DNA from: Acinetobacter calcoaceticus
Lineage (GTDB): Bacteria; Pseudomonadota; Gammaproteobacteria; Pseudomonadales; Moraxellaceae
Length of the DNA: 64,000 nt
Direction: 5' to 3'
NCBI RefSeq assembly: GCF_900520355.1
Contig: NZ_LS999521.1
Location: 186,001 to 250,000 of the forward strand
Shown here: positions 46,843 to 55,521 of the stretch, in pieces
How positions within the stretch are numbered: the stretch's first letter is position 1
Layout: each line of letters opens with the position of its first letter
The notes under the pieces: generated by a model
The model's database searches: none
What the model was told of the DNA's origin: nothing
The model's input: only the letters and a program-made list of their open reading frames with translations
Made by a program: the position numbers and the translations under genes

Positions 46843-48972
46843 ATGATAGATGTGATCCATGGAACAACAGATAAACCTGTTACATCAAAACAGCTTCAAG
46901 ATGCTGTTCAACAAATAAAAGAATTAGATGGAACTTTATATTTAGGTTATCCAATTATAGGTACTGTTGATGGTGCCTATGAAATAGATGCACTTTTAAC
47001 GTCTCCTCAACATGGAATTATTGCCTTTATTTTGGTTGAAGGGACTGAATTACCAGAAGATATATTAGATATACAAGACACGTGTTTTACGATGTTGTCT
47101 GCAAAGCTTATTCAATACAAAGAGCTTTTAAAAAGAAGGCAACTGGATGTAGATGTACGAGTTTTAACATTTTCACCAGCCGTATCAAATGGTCAAGAAA
47201 GCCTTGAAGAAGATAGTCTTATAATTACACAAGCTTCATCTTTAACTAATTATCTTAAAAATGAACAATTCGATAATTCTGAAAAATATAAGCAGATTGT
47301 AAGTGCTATTCAAGCTGTTTCAAAAGTAAAAGTAGGAAAAAAAAGGAATCCGCAACAACCCAACTCTAGAGGGGCTAAATTAGTAAAGCTAGATCAATCT
47401 ATTACAAATTTAGATTTACAACAAAGTAAAGCCGTACTTGAAACAGTTAATGGTGTTCAGCGTATTAGGGGATTAGCAGGTTCAGGAAAAACTATTGTTT
47501 TAGCTAGAAAAGTGGCTTATTTACATGCTAAAAATCCTGATTGGAAGATAGCGGTTACTTTTAATACAAGATCATTAAAAAAGCAATTTGAAACTTTGAT
47601 AACAAGTTTTGTTTATGAGCAAACTAATGAACTCCCCGACTTCGAAAAAATTAAAATTATTCATGCTTGGGGCAGTCCCTCTATGGAAGGGGTGTACTAC
47701 AATTCCTCATTAGCAACAAATTCAAAATATTATGATTTCCGAACTGCAAAAATGTTTAGACGACCATCTGATCAAAATGAGTTTGATTTTGCGTGTAAGT
47801 CTTTATTAGATCAAAAACAGTCATTCCCGACTTTATATGATCTGATCTTAATTGATGAAGCTCAAGATTTTGCACCATCTTTTTTACAGCTCTGCTATAA
47901 GCTTTTGGATAAAAATAAACGACTTATATACGCATATGACGAGTTGCAAACACTTTCAGAGAGTTCAATGCCTAACCCTGAAGATATTTGGGGGAAAGAT
48001 GAACAAGGGCGACCTTTGGTCAGTTTAAACACTAATGATGGTGAGCCTGAAAGAGATATTATTCTTGATACTTGTTATAGAAATCCTAGACCAGTACTAA
48101 CTTCAGCGCATGCTTTAGGTTTTGGTATATATCGTAAAGTTCCTGAAGGTAAGCTGCCTTTAGTGCAAATGTTTGATTATGCTCCTCTCTGGAATGATAT
48201 TGGATATGAAGTCGTTGAAGGTAACTTAACTGAAGGTGAAAAAGTACGTTTGGCGAGGACGCTTAAATCAAGCCCTGACTTTTTAGAGAATCATTCAGAA
48301 ATTGATGATTTAATAGAGTTTAGGACATTCAATACAGAAGAAGAACAGATTAAGTATTTGGTAGCTTCAATTAAGAAAGATATTGAAGAAAATGAGTTAA
48401 AGCCTGAAGACATTATGATAATTCATCCAAATGCTTTAACTGCTAGAGATAAATTTGGTCCAGCTAGGTATGGCTTATATGACGAAGGGATTAACTCAAA
48501 TCTGGCAGGTGTAACGATTTCTCCTGATGATTTTTCACAAGATGATAGTGTTACATTTACCTCCATTTTTCGGGCAAAAGGTAATGAAGCGCCAATGGTT
48601 TATGTGATCAATGCTGACTATTGTGCTCAAGGTATTGGACTGGCAACAAAAAGGAATATTCTTTTTACAGCTATGACGAGAACTAAAGCATGGTTGAGGG
48701 TATTTGGCGTTGGTTCTGGTATGAAAATTTTGGAAGACGAATTTCAGGAAGTAAAAAGAAATAACTTTTCACTTTCATTCACATATCCAACGGAAGAACA
48801 GAGACAACATTTAAGAATTGTGAACAGGGATTTATCAGATAAAGATAAAAAAAGAATTCAAGCTAGGAGAAAATTCTTAGAAAACTTGATTAAGGATTTA
48901 GATGAAGGTGTTCTTCATAAAGAGGATTTAGACCCAGATGTATTACAAAGATTTAAAGATATTTTTGGGTGA
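46843..48972 (+). CDS. SF1 (UvrD/PIF1-like) helicase with degenerate nuclease-like N-terminus
   Basis: A 709-residue protein. The N-terminal 160 residues resemble a NERD/PD-(D/E)xK fold (YEIDALLTSPQHGIIAFILVEG), but where the usual ExK lysine should stand there is Glu-Gly, so nuclease activity is doubtful. The rest is a superfamily 1 helicase: Walker A RGLAGSGKTIVLARK (about 208-222), motif II LIDEAQDF (about 336-343), the conserved FRAKGNEAPMVYVIN and the terminal arginine-finger region NILFTAMTRTKAW. It is followed after six bases by a small partner gene. ATG 46843 is preferred over TTG 46831. A phage-defence role is inferred from island context. Confidence 0.75.
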   Translation: MIDVIHGTTDKPVTSKQLQDAVQQIKELDGTLYLGYPIIGTVDGAYEIDALLTSPQHGIIAFILVEGTELPEDILDIQDTCFTMLSAKLIQYKELLKRRQLDVDVRVLTFSPAVSNGQESLEEDSLIITQASSLTNYLKNEQFDNSEKYKQIVSAIQAVSKVKVGKKRNPQQPNSRGAKLVKLDQSITNLDLQQSKAVLETVNGVQRIRGLAGSGKTIVLARKVAYLHAKNPDWKIAVTFNTRSLKKQFETLITSFVYEQTNELPDFEKIKIIHAWGSPSMEGVYYNSSLATNSKYYDFRTAKMFRRPSDQNEFDFACKSLLDQKQSFPTLYDLILIDEAQDFAPSFLQLCYKLLDKNKRLIYAYDELQTLSESSMPNPEDIWGKDEQGRPLVSLNTNDGEPERDIILDTCYRNPRPVLTSAHALGFGIYRKVPEGKLPLVQMFDYAPLWNDIGYEVVEGNLTEGEKVRLARTLKSSPDFLENHSEIDDLIEFRTFNTEEEQIKYLVASIKKDIEENELKPEDIMIIHPNALTARDKFGPARYGLYDEGINSNLAGVTISPDDFSQDDSVTFTSIFRAKGNEAPMVYVINADYCAQGIGLATKRNILFTAMTRTKAWLRVFGVGSGMKILEDEFQEVKRNNFSLSFTYPTEEQRQHLRIVNRDLSDKDKKRIQARRKFLENLIKDLDEGVLHKEDLDPDVLQRFKDIFG

Positions 48973-48978
48973 TTGAAT

Positions 48979-49644
48979 ATGCCTTTAACTCCTTCAGATA
49001 TTATCAATGAAATTAGAGCCATAGATGAGCTTTTCTTTAAGAATAGTTTAATTGATAAATATAATAGTTATTCGTTAAAAGAGCATCCTGAAAATAAAAC
49101 AGAGATATGTATTTCATCATGTAAAGATATTTCCTTTACTTTATCGTCTATGAGCTATAAAGATTTATATGATGAATCTTATAAAAGGAACCTTTTTAAT
49201 TACTTAATGTTAGATGGAGCAATCATCCAATTAAATTATTTATTTAATAAAAATAAAATTTATAAACATCGATTAGCCTATTTACCAAATCCAAATATGG
49301 AAGCTTTTCAGCATGAACCAGATATTTATATTGAGCAACCAATGTATGCTGAAATTATAGAGCCTTCTATAGTTCCAGTTCCAATTAGGTTTGATTATGA
49401 TGAAACGGCATTTGAGGAGTTTAACCATCCAAAAAGCCACTTAACATTAGGTCAATATAAAAATTGTAGAATTGCTACAAGTTCACCTGTATCACCTCTA
49501 GTTTTTATCGATTTTGTTCTTAGAAGTTTTTATAACACTGCATACAAAAGCTATAACCAAGGCATTCGATATCCGAAAAGGTTTTTTGAGCCTACTATTA
49601 CGGAAGGTGAAAAAAGTTTTCTACATATGAATATGATTAGATAA
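48979..49644 (+). CDS. DUF2290-like partner protein of the helicase
   Basis: A 221-residue protein with no enzyme motif that I recognise. The C-terminal half contains HPKSHLTLGQYKNCRIATSS, VSPLVFIDFVLRSFYNTAYK and a following basic stretch, which I recall as the hallmark of DUF2290. It begins six bases after the helicase stop with GGGTGA ahead of ATG 48979, so it is co-transcribed. DUF2290 proteins of unknown function occur next to such helicases elsewhere. The family name is from memory and needs a profile search. Confidence 0.65.
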   Translation: MPLTPSDIINEIRAIDELFFKNSLIDKYNSYSLKEHPENKTEICISSCKDISFTLSSMSYKDLYDESYKRNLFNYLMLDGAIIQLNYLFNKNKIYKHRLAYLPNPNMEAFQHEPDIYIEQPMYAEIIEPSIVPVPIRFDYDETAFEEFNHPKSHLTLGQYKNCRIATSSPVSPLVFIDFVLRSFYNTAYKSYNQGIRYPKRFFEPTITEGEKSFLHMNMIR

Positions 49645-50371
49645 ATAAACCTATCCTAAAATCTTTAATTTAAAAATTTTATTTGATAAAATTAAGTAAA
49701 ACAGTGGTCTAAAATTCTCAATCCATCCTTGGAATAAAAATCTGTTAGTTCTTCAACTTTTAGAAGACTTAATTGTTTCTGAATTTCTTCTATGCGTTTT
49801 TTGAGAAGGAAGTTTTCTCTGAACTATAGAATTTTTTTAGATGCGAAAATACATAAACAGCGTGCAATATTCCTTTATTATTTTGAGGTTCATGTTTCCA
49901 AGGAAAATAAATATTTTTATTTGTTGAGAGATAAAAATCATATTTTTTTCTAATAATGATAGTAGAAAATGCATAGTTTCATGAATGGGTTAAGTACCAA
50001 ATATTGTGCTTAACAGGATACATCTTCCAATCAAAAATTACCTGTCTCGAAATCATTGACCACTGAATTAGTCTGTATACAACCAAGCATCCACTAATCA
50101 GGCAAATCTAAAGATTTGTGTCTGGATCTATTACAAGGTGTTATGTGTAAGCAGATAGCCAATCAAAGTGGATTATGAATTGATTCCAATGTTGTGAATT
50201 ACAGGATCATTACTCGGCTCGTCATTCTTATGAATACATCCTCTAAAAATAGTAAATTTTTAAAGGATTAGCTATATATTTTAACAATATACTTAACGTT
50301 TATTTATCAAGCAATTGAATTAAAATAACTATTATTTTATTGGTGTATATATCCGTTCTAATCAAAGTTTC
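49645..50371. other. Decayed right end of the island
   Basis: About 730 bases without an intact gene. It contains a frameshifted minus-strand coding remnant (49692-49978) and, around 50110-50230, a plus-strand stretch translating to a helix-turn-helix-like LLQGVMCKQIANQSGL interrupted by stops. The right island junction should lie here; I see AGTAAATTTTTAAAGG near 50248, a weak echo of the left-end repeat. Confidence 0.45.
49692..49978 (-). pseudogene. Frameshifted C-terminal gene remnant
   Basis: On the minus strand, coding-like sequence (IIIRKKYDFYLSTNKNIYFP, WKHEPQNNKGILHAVYVFSH) runs up to an AAAA tract. It then continues in another frame (NFLLKKRIEEIQKQLSLLKV, EELTDFYSKDGLRILDHCFT) to a stop at 49692. 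Joining the frames with one extra or missing base gives about 95 credible residues and a helical end. No start codon remains. The family is not recognised. Confidence 0.35.
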
Positions 50372-50400
50372 AAAAAAGGCGAGTTTATCTCGCCTTTTTT
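50372..50400. terminator. Bidirectional terminator at the right island border
   Basis: AAAAAAGGCGAG, a TTTAT loop and CTCGCCTTTTTT. On the minus strand it ends the azlD transcript. It is the first clearly native element after the island. Confidence 0.85.
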
Positions 50401-50401
50401 A

Positions 50402-50725
50402 TTACTCAATTCCAAGTAAACGTAAAAGTGCGGTACCAGCGGCTGCCAAACAAATCACCAATAATAGAGGCACTTTTTTCCAGACCAAGAAAAGCGCTAA
50501 CCCAACACCAAAAATACGCGCGAAACCAGCGAAATGTTGGCCTTCAAAGAGTGTCGTGGTCACTGCAATAGCGCACAGCAAAACAGTTGCGCCGTTTGAC
50601 AATAAAACTTGGTATTTTTCAGAAAAAGTAAACTTGGCACCTAAATGAAAACCAGCAAAACGAATGCTGTAAGTACCGAGTGCAAGTAAGGCTATACCTA
50701 AAATAATGAGTAATTGTTGATTCAT
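50402..50725 (-). CDS. azlD: AzlD-type branched-chain amino acid exporter subunit
   Basis: A 107-residue protein with four membrane segments and the AzlD layout (ALGTYSIRFAGFHLGAKFTF, then LPLLLVICLAAAGTALLRLL-like end). AzlC and AzlD together export branched-chain amino acids and analogues. Its start overlaps the azlC stop by four bases, so the two genes are translationally coupled. It is the first backbone gene to the right of the island. Confidence 0.85.
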   Translation of the reverse strand: MNQQLLIILGIALLALGTYSIRFAGFHLGAKFTFSEKYQVLLSNGATVLLCAIAVTTTLFEGQHFAGFARIFGVGLALFLVWKKVPLLLVICLAAAGTALLRLLGIE

Positions 50726-51390
50726 TTCTTTCTCCCAAATATTAAACCAAAAAGAGAAATTAAAATTGGAAGTCCTGAGGCTAAAAAGGGTGTGGTGATC
50801 AGGGCTAAAGTTGCGCCAGAAAATGCAGCTCTTCGCGTAAATTTATTCTTTAAAGCAGAAAAAGTAAGAGCAATTAAAATGGCGGGGAAAATTGCATCTA
50901 GCCCAAATGTTTTTGGGTCTGGAATAGCAGTTCCAATAAAATAACCAGCGGTTACACCGAGTGGCCAACTGAGCATAATGCATATACCACACAACCAATA
51001 AGCAGCTTTTTTAGTTTCAAAATCAGGTTGTGCCATGCCAAACAAAACACTTTCATCGTTCATGATATGGCAGCCGAAATAACGTAAATATTTACCTCTG
51101 ATTAATTCATTGACCGCAATTCCAAAAGGTAAATGCCTTAAATTGACCAATAGACCTGCAATTGCAGCTGCAATCGGACTACCGCCTACCGCTAAAAAAC
51201 CAATAAAGATAAATTCAGCAGTTCCTGCAAGTACAAAAATCGATAAGCAAAGTGGAATCCACAAGGGGAGGCCATAGCTCGCGGCAAGAGAACCTAAAGA
51301 CATTCCAACTACACTGGTTGCCAGACACACAAAGAAAATTGAGCGAGTGGTGTCTTTACTAAGTTTCTTAATGAGAGAGTATGTGGTCAT
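50722..51390 (-). CDS. azlC: AzlC-family amino acid exporter subunit
   Basis: A 222-residue protein with six or seven membrane segments. Family pieces are the early GMSLGSLAASYGLPLWIPLC and INLRHLPFGIAV-like LVNLRHLPFGIAVNELIRGK. I take ATG 51390 because a -10 TATAAT on the minus strand at 51416-51421 makes the upstream in-frame ATG at 51417 unlikely to be transcribed with a leader. It is divergent from an XRE-cupin regulator with overlapping promoters, so that protein is the probable regulator. Confidence 0.85.
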   Translation of the reverse strand: MTTYSLIKKLSKDTTRSIFFVCLATSVVGMSLGSLAASYGLPLWIPLCLSIFVLAGTAEFIFIGFLAVGGSPIAAAIAGLLVNLRHLPFGIAVNELIRGKYLRYFGCHIMNDESVLFGMAQPDFETKKAAYWLCGICIMLSWPLGVTAGYFIGTAIPDPKTFGLDAIFPAILIALTFSALKNKFTRRAAFSGATLALITTPFLASGLPILISLFGLIFGRKK

Positions 51391-51400
51391 AGCATGATAT

Positions 51401-51469
51401 AACGAACGATTTTCCATTATAATGAATAAGTCTGATTGTTTTGTCAAAATGAACGATCGTTTTTTATAT
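51401..51469. promoter_or_regulatory. Overlapping divergent promoters and operator, azlC / XRE gene
   Basis: Plus strand: TTGTCA at 51441-51446 and TTATAT at 51464-51469 with a 17-base spacer containing the perfect palindrome AACGATCGTT (51452-51461). Minus strand: TTGACA (51442-51447) and TATAAT (51416-51421) direct azlC, with a long 20-base spacer; CATTAT at 17 bases is an alternative -10. A related half-site, AACGAACGAT, lies at 51401-51410. Confidence 0.65.
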
Positions 51470-51485
51470 AGAACGGGTGTGTTGA

Positions 51486-52034
51486 ATGTCTCAGCCAATT
51501 CAAATTATTGCCAAAGGTTTAACTCGTGAGCGCCAAAGAGTAGGGCTTTCATTGGCAGAGGTTGCTCGTCGTGCAGGTGTCGCCAAATCTACACTTTCAC
51601 AATTAGAGGCAGGCCAAGGTAACCCAAGTATTGAAACCTTATGGGCGCTTTGTGTTGCGCTAAATATTCCATTTGCACGTCTGATGGAAGAGCCTAGCAA
51701 TCAGGTACAAGTGATTCGTTGCGGCGAGGGTCCAACAGTGAGTTCAGAGATTGCCAATTACAAGGCAATTTTACTGGCGAATTGTCCGCCTCATGCACGT
51801 CGAGATGTGTATCTACTCATTGTTGAGCCTGGCGAAGACCGTCTTTCTGAACCCCATCCAGTTGGTTCTGTAGAGCACATTATTGTGGTTGAGGGCAAAG
51901 CCTTGGTTGGCTTAATTGATGAAGCTGTTGAGCTCGGTGTTGGAGATTATATTTGTTACCCTGCCGATCAAAAACATATATTTAGAGCCTTAGAAAAGGG
52001 TACAAAAGCTTTATTAATTTCTGAACAAAATTAA
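51486..52034 (+). CDS. XRE-family regulator with cupin domain
   Basis: A 182-residue regulator. The N-terminal helix-turn-helix (GLTRERQRVGLSLAEVARRA, then STLSQLEAGQGNPSIETLWA) is followed by a C-terminal cupin beta-barrel (about 110-180; SEPHPVGSVEHIIVVEGKAL) that likely binds a small effector. It is divergent from azlCD, and the palindrome AACGATCGTT lies inside its own promoter, which suggests self-repression and control of the exporter. The mRNA leader is very short. Confidence 0.88.
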   Translation: MSQPIQIIAKGLTRERQRVGLSLAEVARRAGVAKSTLSQLEAGQGNPSIETLWALCVALNIPFARLMEEPSNQVQVIRCGEGPTVSSEIANYKAILLANCPPHARRDVYLLIVEPGEDRLSEPHPVGSVEHIIVVEGKALVGLIDEAVELGVGDYICYPADQKHIFRALEKGTKALLISEQN

Positions 52035-52138
52035 AGAATTTTAAACTGATTAAATTAAAACTTATTTATTATTTAAAATAAAAACCATTTACCAGCATCC
52101 CATACAAAAAGAGCCAATTTTGCGTATAAATTTTGCAA

Positions 52139-52192
52139 TTGGCTCTCTCTTTTATTACAAAAATGGCTCTCGTTTCTTGACTGCCGAAACGA
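52139..52192 (+). promoter_or_regulatory. MocR-type operator upstream of gabP
   Basis: TGGCTCTC occurs at 52140-52147 and 52164-52171, exactly 24 bases apart, followed by CGTTTC and GAAACG arms around a TTGACTGCC core. An inverted GAGCCAATT copy lies at 52111-52119. The same pair of repeats at the same spacing precedes gabT, and MocR/GabR proteins typically bind direct repeats. The rest of the gap 52035-52355 holds no other clear element. Confidence 0.6.
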
Positions 52193-52355
52193 CAAATTAA
52201 AGCCATTGGAAGTATGCATACGGAAGCGCCGGATAAGCTCAGTGAATTTTCTGTTTTAGAAATTGGGCAGAACGGCTAAATTTTTAGGGGATATTTTTTG
52301 GCTTCGGAGGTTTTCCGAGACTAGCCGATATCCTCCATATATTAAGGAAAATGAT

Positions 52356-53798
52356 ATGGCAGCTCATCAAAATGGTTCTGAAGCCAATCACTCCCAAAGT
52401 TTAAAACATGGACTCAAATCACGGCACCTGACGATGATCTCGATTGCAGGGGTTATTGGTGGTTCTCTATTCGTGGGCTCGGGTAGCATTATTTACAATA
52501 CGGGACCTGTAGTTTTTCTAACCTATGCTTTGGGTGGTTTACTCGTTTGGTTCATCATGCGTATGTTAGGCGAGATGGCTGTTTTAAACCCTGACAGTGG
52601 CTCTTTTTCAACTTATGCTGACCGCGCGATTGGCCGTTGGGCAGGTTTTTCAATCGGCTGGTTGTACTGGTGTACGCTCGCAATGCTCATGGGGTGGGAA
52701 GCCTATGTGGCAGGTAAAATTTTAAACAATTGGTTCCCATTTATACCAATCTGGGCCTATATGGTCGTGGTCATTGTTGCATTGGTCGCAGTCAATTTAC
52801 AAAATGTGAAAAATTATGGTGAATTCGAGTTCTGGTTCGCCCTTATCAAAGTTATCGCGATTGTTATTTTCCTTGTGATTGGTAGTTTGGCCATCATGCA
52901 TTTGTGGCCTTGGGGTAATCCAGCTGCTTCTGGTATTAGTAACTTAACCTCTCAAGGCTTTATGCCAAATGGAGGATCATCCGTCATTACCGCTTTGCTT
53001 GGGGTCATGTTTGCCTATATTGGTGCTGAAATTGTGACTGTAGCAGCAGCAGAATCAGAAAACCCATCTAAGGAAATTCGTAAAGCTTCTAACTCGGTTG
53101 TTTGGCGAATTATTTTGTTCTATGTTGGTTCAATGTTTGTCGCGGTATGCTTAATTCCTCACAACAATGAACTTTTGAAAGATTCGACGTGGGGAACCTA
53201 TAGCGTGACTTTGTCGGCACTTGGGATTCCGGGGGCTCGCCATATTGTGAATTTTGTGGTGTTAACGTCGGTATGTAGTTGCTTTAACTCAGCACTTTAC
53301 ACGTGTTCACGTATGTTATTTTCGTTGGCTAAACGTGGCGATGCACCGAAAAGTTTTGGTTCAGTAAACAGTAAAAGCAGCCCGTGGGTTGGTGTGATTG
53401 TGTCATGCTTTTTCTCTGTGATTGCCGTGGTTTTAACTGCAACCAAGAGCATGGACGTTTATGACTTTTTCATGCTAACCACAGGTGCAGCGACATTGTA
53501 TGTCTATTTGACTATTGCTTATTCACAGCTCCGTATGCGTAAAAAACTAGAAGCTGAAGGCGTCAAAATTGACTTTAAAATGTGGATGTTTCCTTTCCTG
53601 ACTTATGTGGTGATCTTTGCAATTATTGGTGCAATTCTCACCATGTTGATTGAAGGCACATATTTTAAAGAAGTGATTTACACCACAGCATTGTTCGGCA
53701 TTATTGTATTTTTTGGAATATTGTCGGAAAAACTGGGTTGGGGCAAAGACCGTAGACAGACTCATTTAACCCATAACCATGAAGAAAAGTTGGTTTAG
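52356..53798 (+). CDS. gabP: GABA permease
   Basis: GabP imports 4-aminobutyrate. The 480-residue APC-family permease has 12 membrane segments, with the N-terminal signature GLKSRHLTMISIAGVIGGSL and FVGSGSIIYNTGPV, and ESENPSKEIRKASNSVVWRI in the middle loop. The ATG at 52356 has AAGGAA six bases upstream; the longer frame from 52263 is not supported. The MocR-type operator upstream and the gabT-gabD operon nearby support GABA as the substrate. Confidence 0.88.
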   Translation: MAAHQNGSEANHSQSLKHGLKSRHLTMISIAGVIGGSLFVGSGSIIYNTGPVVFLTYALGGLLVWFIMRMLGEMAVLNPDSGSFSTYADRAIGRWAGFSIGWLYWCTLAMLMGWEAYVAGKILNNWFPFIPIWAYMVVVIVALVAVNLQNVKNYGEFEFWFALIKVIAIVIFLVIGSLAIMHLWPWGNPAASGISNLTSQGFMPNGGSSVITALLGVMFAYIGAEIVTVAAAESENPSKEIRKASNSVVWRIILFYVGSMFVAVCLIPHNNELLKDSTWGTYSVTLSALGIPGARHIVNFVVLTSVCSCFNSALYTCSRMLFSLAKRGDAPKSFGSVNSKSSPWVGVIVSCFFSVIAVVLTATKSMDVYDFFMLTTGAATLYVYLTIAYSQLRMRKKLEAEGVKIDFKMWMFPFLTYVVIFAIIGAILTMLIEGTYFKEVIYTTALFGIIVFFGILSEKLGWGKDRRQTHLTHNHEEKLV

Positions 53799-53813
53799 TA
53801 TTTTTGAAACAAT

Positions 53814-53841
53814 AAGAGCCTCTCGATGAGGCTCTTTTTTT
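53814..53841. terminator. Bidirectional terminator between gabP and the MocR gene
   Basis: AAGAGCCTC, a TCGAT loop and GAGGCTCTT followed by a T run, between convergent genes. Confidence 0.88.
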
Positions 53842-53865
53842 ATTCAGCAGAACGAGATTAAAGAA

Positions 53866-55365
53866 TCAATTTAGTGTTGATACGCCTGCTTCGCGTAAGC
53901 ACTGGAGCAAGACACCAAATGCCATCACCATGTCTTTTTCATTAACACAGGCAAAGCCCATCAGTAAGCCACGCTGGGCGTGTGCATGAGATTGCATGTA
54001 GTACTGCGAAAGTGGGCGAACTTTGACACCACGCTCAAGTGCAGTGGCTGCAATCGCCACATCATCGCAATGAGCTGGTAGTTTTAAAACCAGATGCAAA
54101 CCCGCAGCTTCATCATAATCATGGATAAATTCTGCCCCCAGATAGCGTTTAATCAAGCTGACCAAGTAATCACGGCGTTTGCCATAAAGTAGACGCATAC
54201 GACGAATGTGTGCTTCGTAGTAACCTTCGCGAATAAATTCAGCTAATGCTTTTTGTTCGAGTAAATGTCCACCACGGTACAACTCTGCTGCCACAATCCG
54301 TAGCGGAGAAAAGAGCGGTTTAGGCACCACCAAATAACCAATTCTTAGAGATGGATAAATGGTTTTACTAAACGTGCCCATGTACAGCACAGGTGCATCA
54401 TTTTCTAGGCCCTGTAAAGACGGATAAGGTTGGCCCGAGAAACGGAACTCACTGTCGTAATCATCTTCTACAATCCAGCTATTGTGCTGACGGGCAATCT
54501 CAATCAATTTGCGTCGACGATCTAGGCTTAAATGTGAGCCAAGCGGATATTGGTGTGAGGGTGTGACAAAAATGAGTTTAGGTGGTTTAACCGGATTTTC
54601 TTCAGGGATAATGCCTTCGGCATCGACTGGCATGGGCTGAATATCAACGCCATTAATACGTAGCATGTTGCGCATTCCCCAATACCCCGGATCTTCAATC
54701 CAGATGCGATCACCAATATCGCTGAGTGCACGTGAAACTAAATCAATCGCTTGGTGAATACCTTCGGTAATAATAATCTGGTCGGCATCGCACTGGACTG
54801 AACGGGCAACCCGTAAGTAGTCTGCCAATGCACTTCGAAGTTCGATACATCCGCCCGCGTTGCTATAGATAAGGCGGTTAATGTCTGGCTCACGGCTTAA
54901 TTTTGCTTGAATACGGCTAAAAATATGATGTGGGAACTCAGTGACATCAGGTGCGCCAGGCACAAATGCACCCCATTGATGTGGAGATGCTGCGGCATAG
55001 CCTAATAAATTTGAACCACGCTGTGATAGCGCATAAGAGTTTTGAACATGTGGTTTTGAAACTGTTTTCTTTTCATTTTTTGTATTTAAAAAGCTTTCGG
55101 GTAGCTTCTCTGCAACCCATGTGCCGTGTCCTGTACGTGCTTCTAAGTAACCTTCCGCTTGTAGTTGTTCGTAGGCAGTAAGAACTGTATTTCTTGAAAC
55201 ATGAATTTCACTGGCCAAATCCCGTGAAGCAGGCAAACGCGTTTTGGATTGAACCACTCCATCAATAATGGCAGCGCGTAGACAACGAAAAAGTCGCTGA
55301 TGGAGTTTACCTTCGATGTCCTGTTGGAGCCGTTGTAACAAATGATCTCCAAGTAAACTACGCAA
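53866..55365 (-). CDS. MocR/GabR-type regulator with aminotransferase domain
   Basis: A 499-residue fusion of a GntR winged-helix domain (about 15-85; RLPASRDLASEIHVSRNTVL) to a fold-type I aminotransferase-like domain (about 125-490) with the PLP lysine in MGTFSKTIYPSLRIGY. Such proteins (GabR, PdxR) sense GABA or pyridoxal phosphate and switch on gab or pdx genes. The start is TTG 55365, supported by AGGAGAG upstream. Its ribosome site overlaps the gabT operator, so it probably represses itself. The gab neighbours favour GabR. Confidence 0.88.
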   Translation of the reverse strand: MRSLLGDHLLQRLQQDIEGKLHQRLFRCLRAAIIDGVVQSKTRLPASRDLASEIHVSRNTVLTAYEQLQAEGYLEARTGHGTWVAEKLPESFLNTKNEKKTVSKPHVQNSYALSQRGSNLLGYAAASPHQWGAFVPGAPDVTEFPHHIFSRIQAKLSREPDINRLIYSNAGGCIELRSALADYLRVARSVQCDADQIIITEGIHQAIDLVSRALSDIGDRIWIEDPGYWGMRNMLRINGVDIQPMPVDAEGIIPEENPVKPPKLIFVTPSHQYPLGSHLSLDRRRKLIEIARQHNSWIVEDDYDSEFRFSGQPYPSLQGLENDAPVLYMGTFSKTIYPSLRIGYLVVPKPLFSPLRIVAAELYRGGHLLEQKALAEFIREGYYEAHIRRMRLLYGKRRDYLVSLIKRYLGAEFIHDYDEAAGLHLVLKLPAHCDDVAIAATALERGVKVRPLSQYYMQSHAHAQRGLLMGFACVNEKDMVMAFGVLLQCLREAGVSTLN

Positions 55366-55417
55366 TTGGCTCTCTCCTACAGTTAAAAAATGGCTCTCGT
55401 CAGTTGCCGCCAGACGA
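55366..55417. promoter_or_regulatory. MocR-type operator between the regulator and gabT
   Basis: TGGCTCTC at 55367-55374 and 55391-55398, 24 bases apart, followed by CTCGTC and GACGAG arms around TTGCCGCC. This mirrors the gabP operator in repeat, spacing and position, although the arm bases differ, with matching changes on both sides. Confidence 0.65.
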
Positions 55418-55521
55418 GCGAAATTACATGCATAGGCAGTTGTTGTAAAGCACCCTGAAAATTAAGCACAGGATGTAAAAAACCAAAGCTGCAACTGATG
55501 ATGAAAATATGAGGGAATCAA

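Noticed and set aside
44412..49644. A Gabija (GajA/GajB) system from the ATPase plus helicase genes
   Set aside because: The ATPase lacks a TOPRIM domain and carries a zinc hook and anticodon-nuclease residues instead. The helicase is separated by about 215 bases and pairs with its own small partner.
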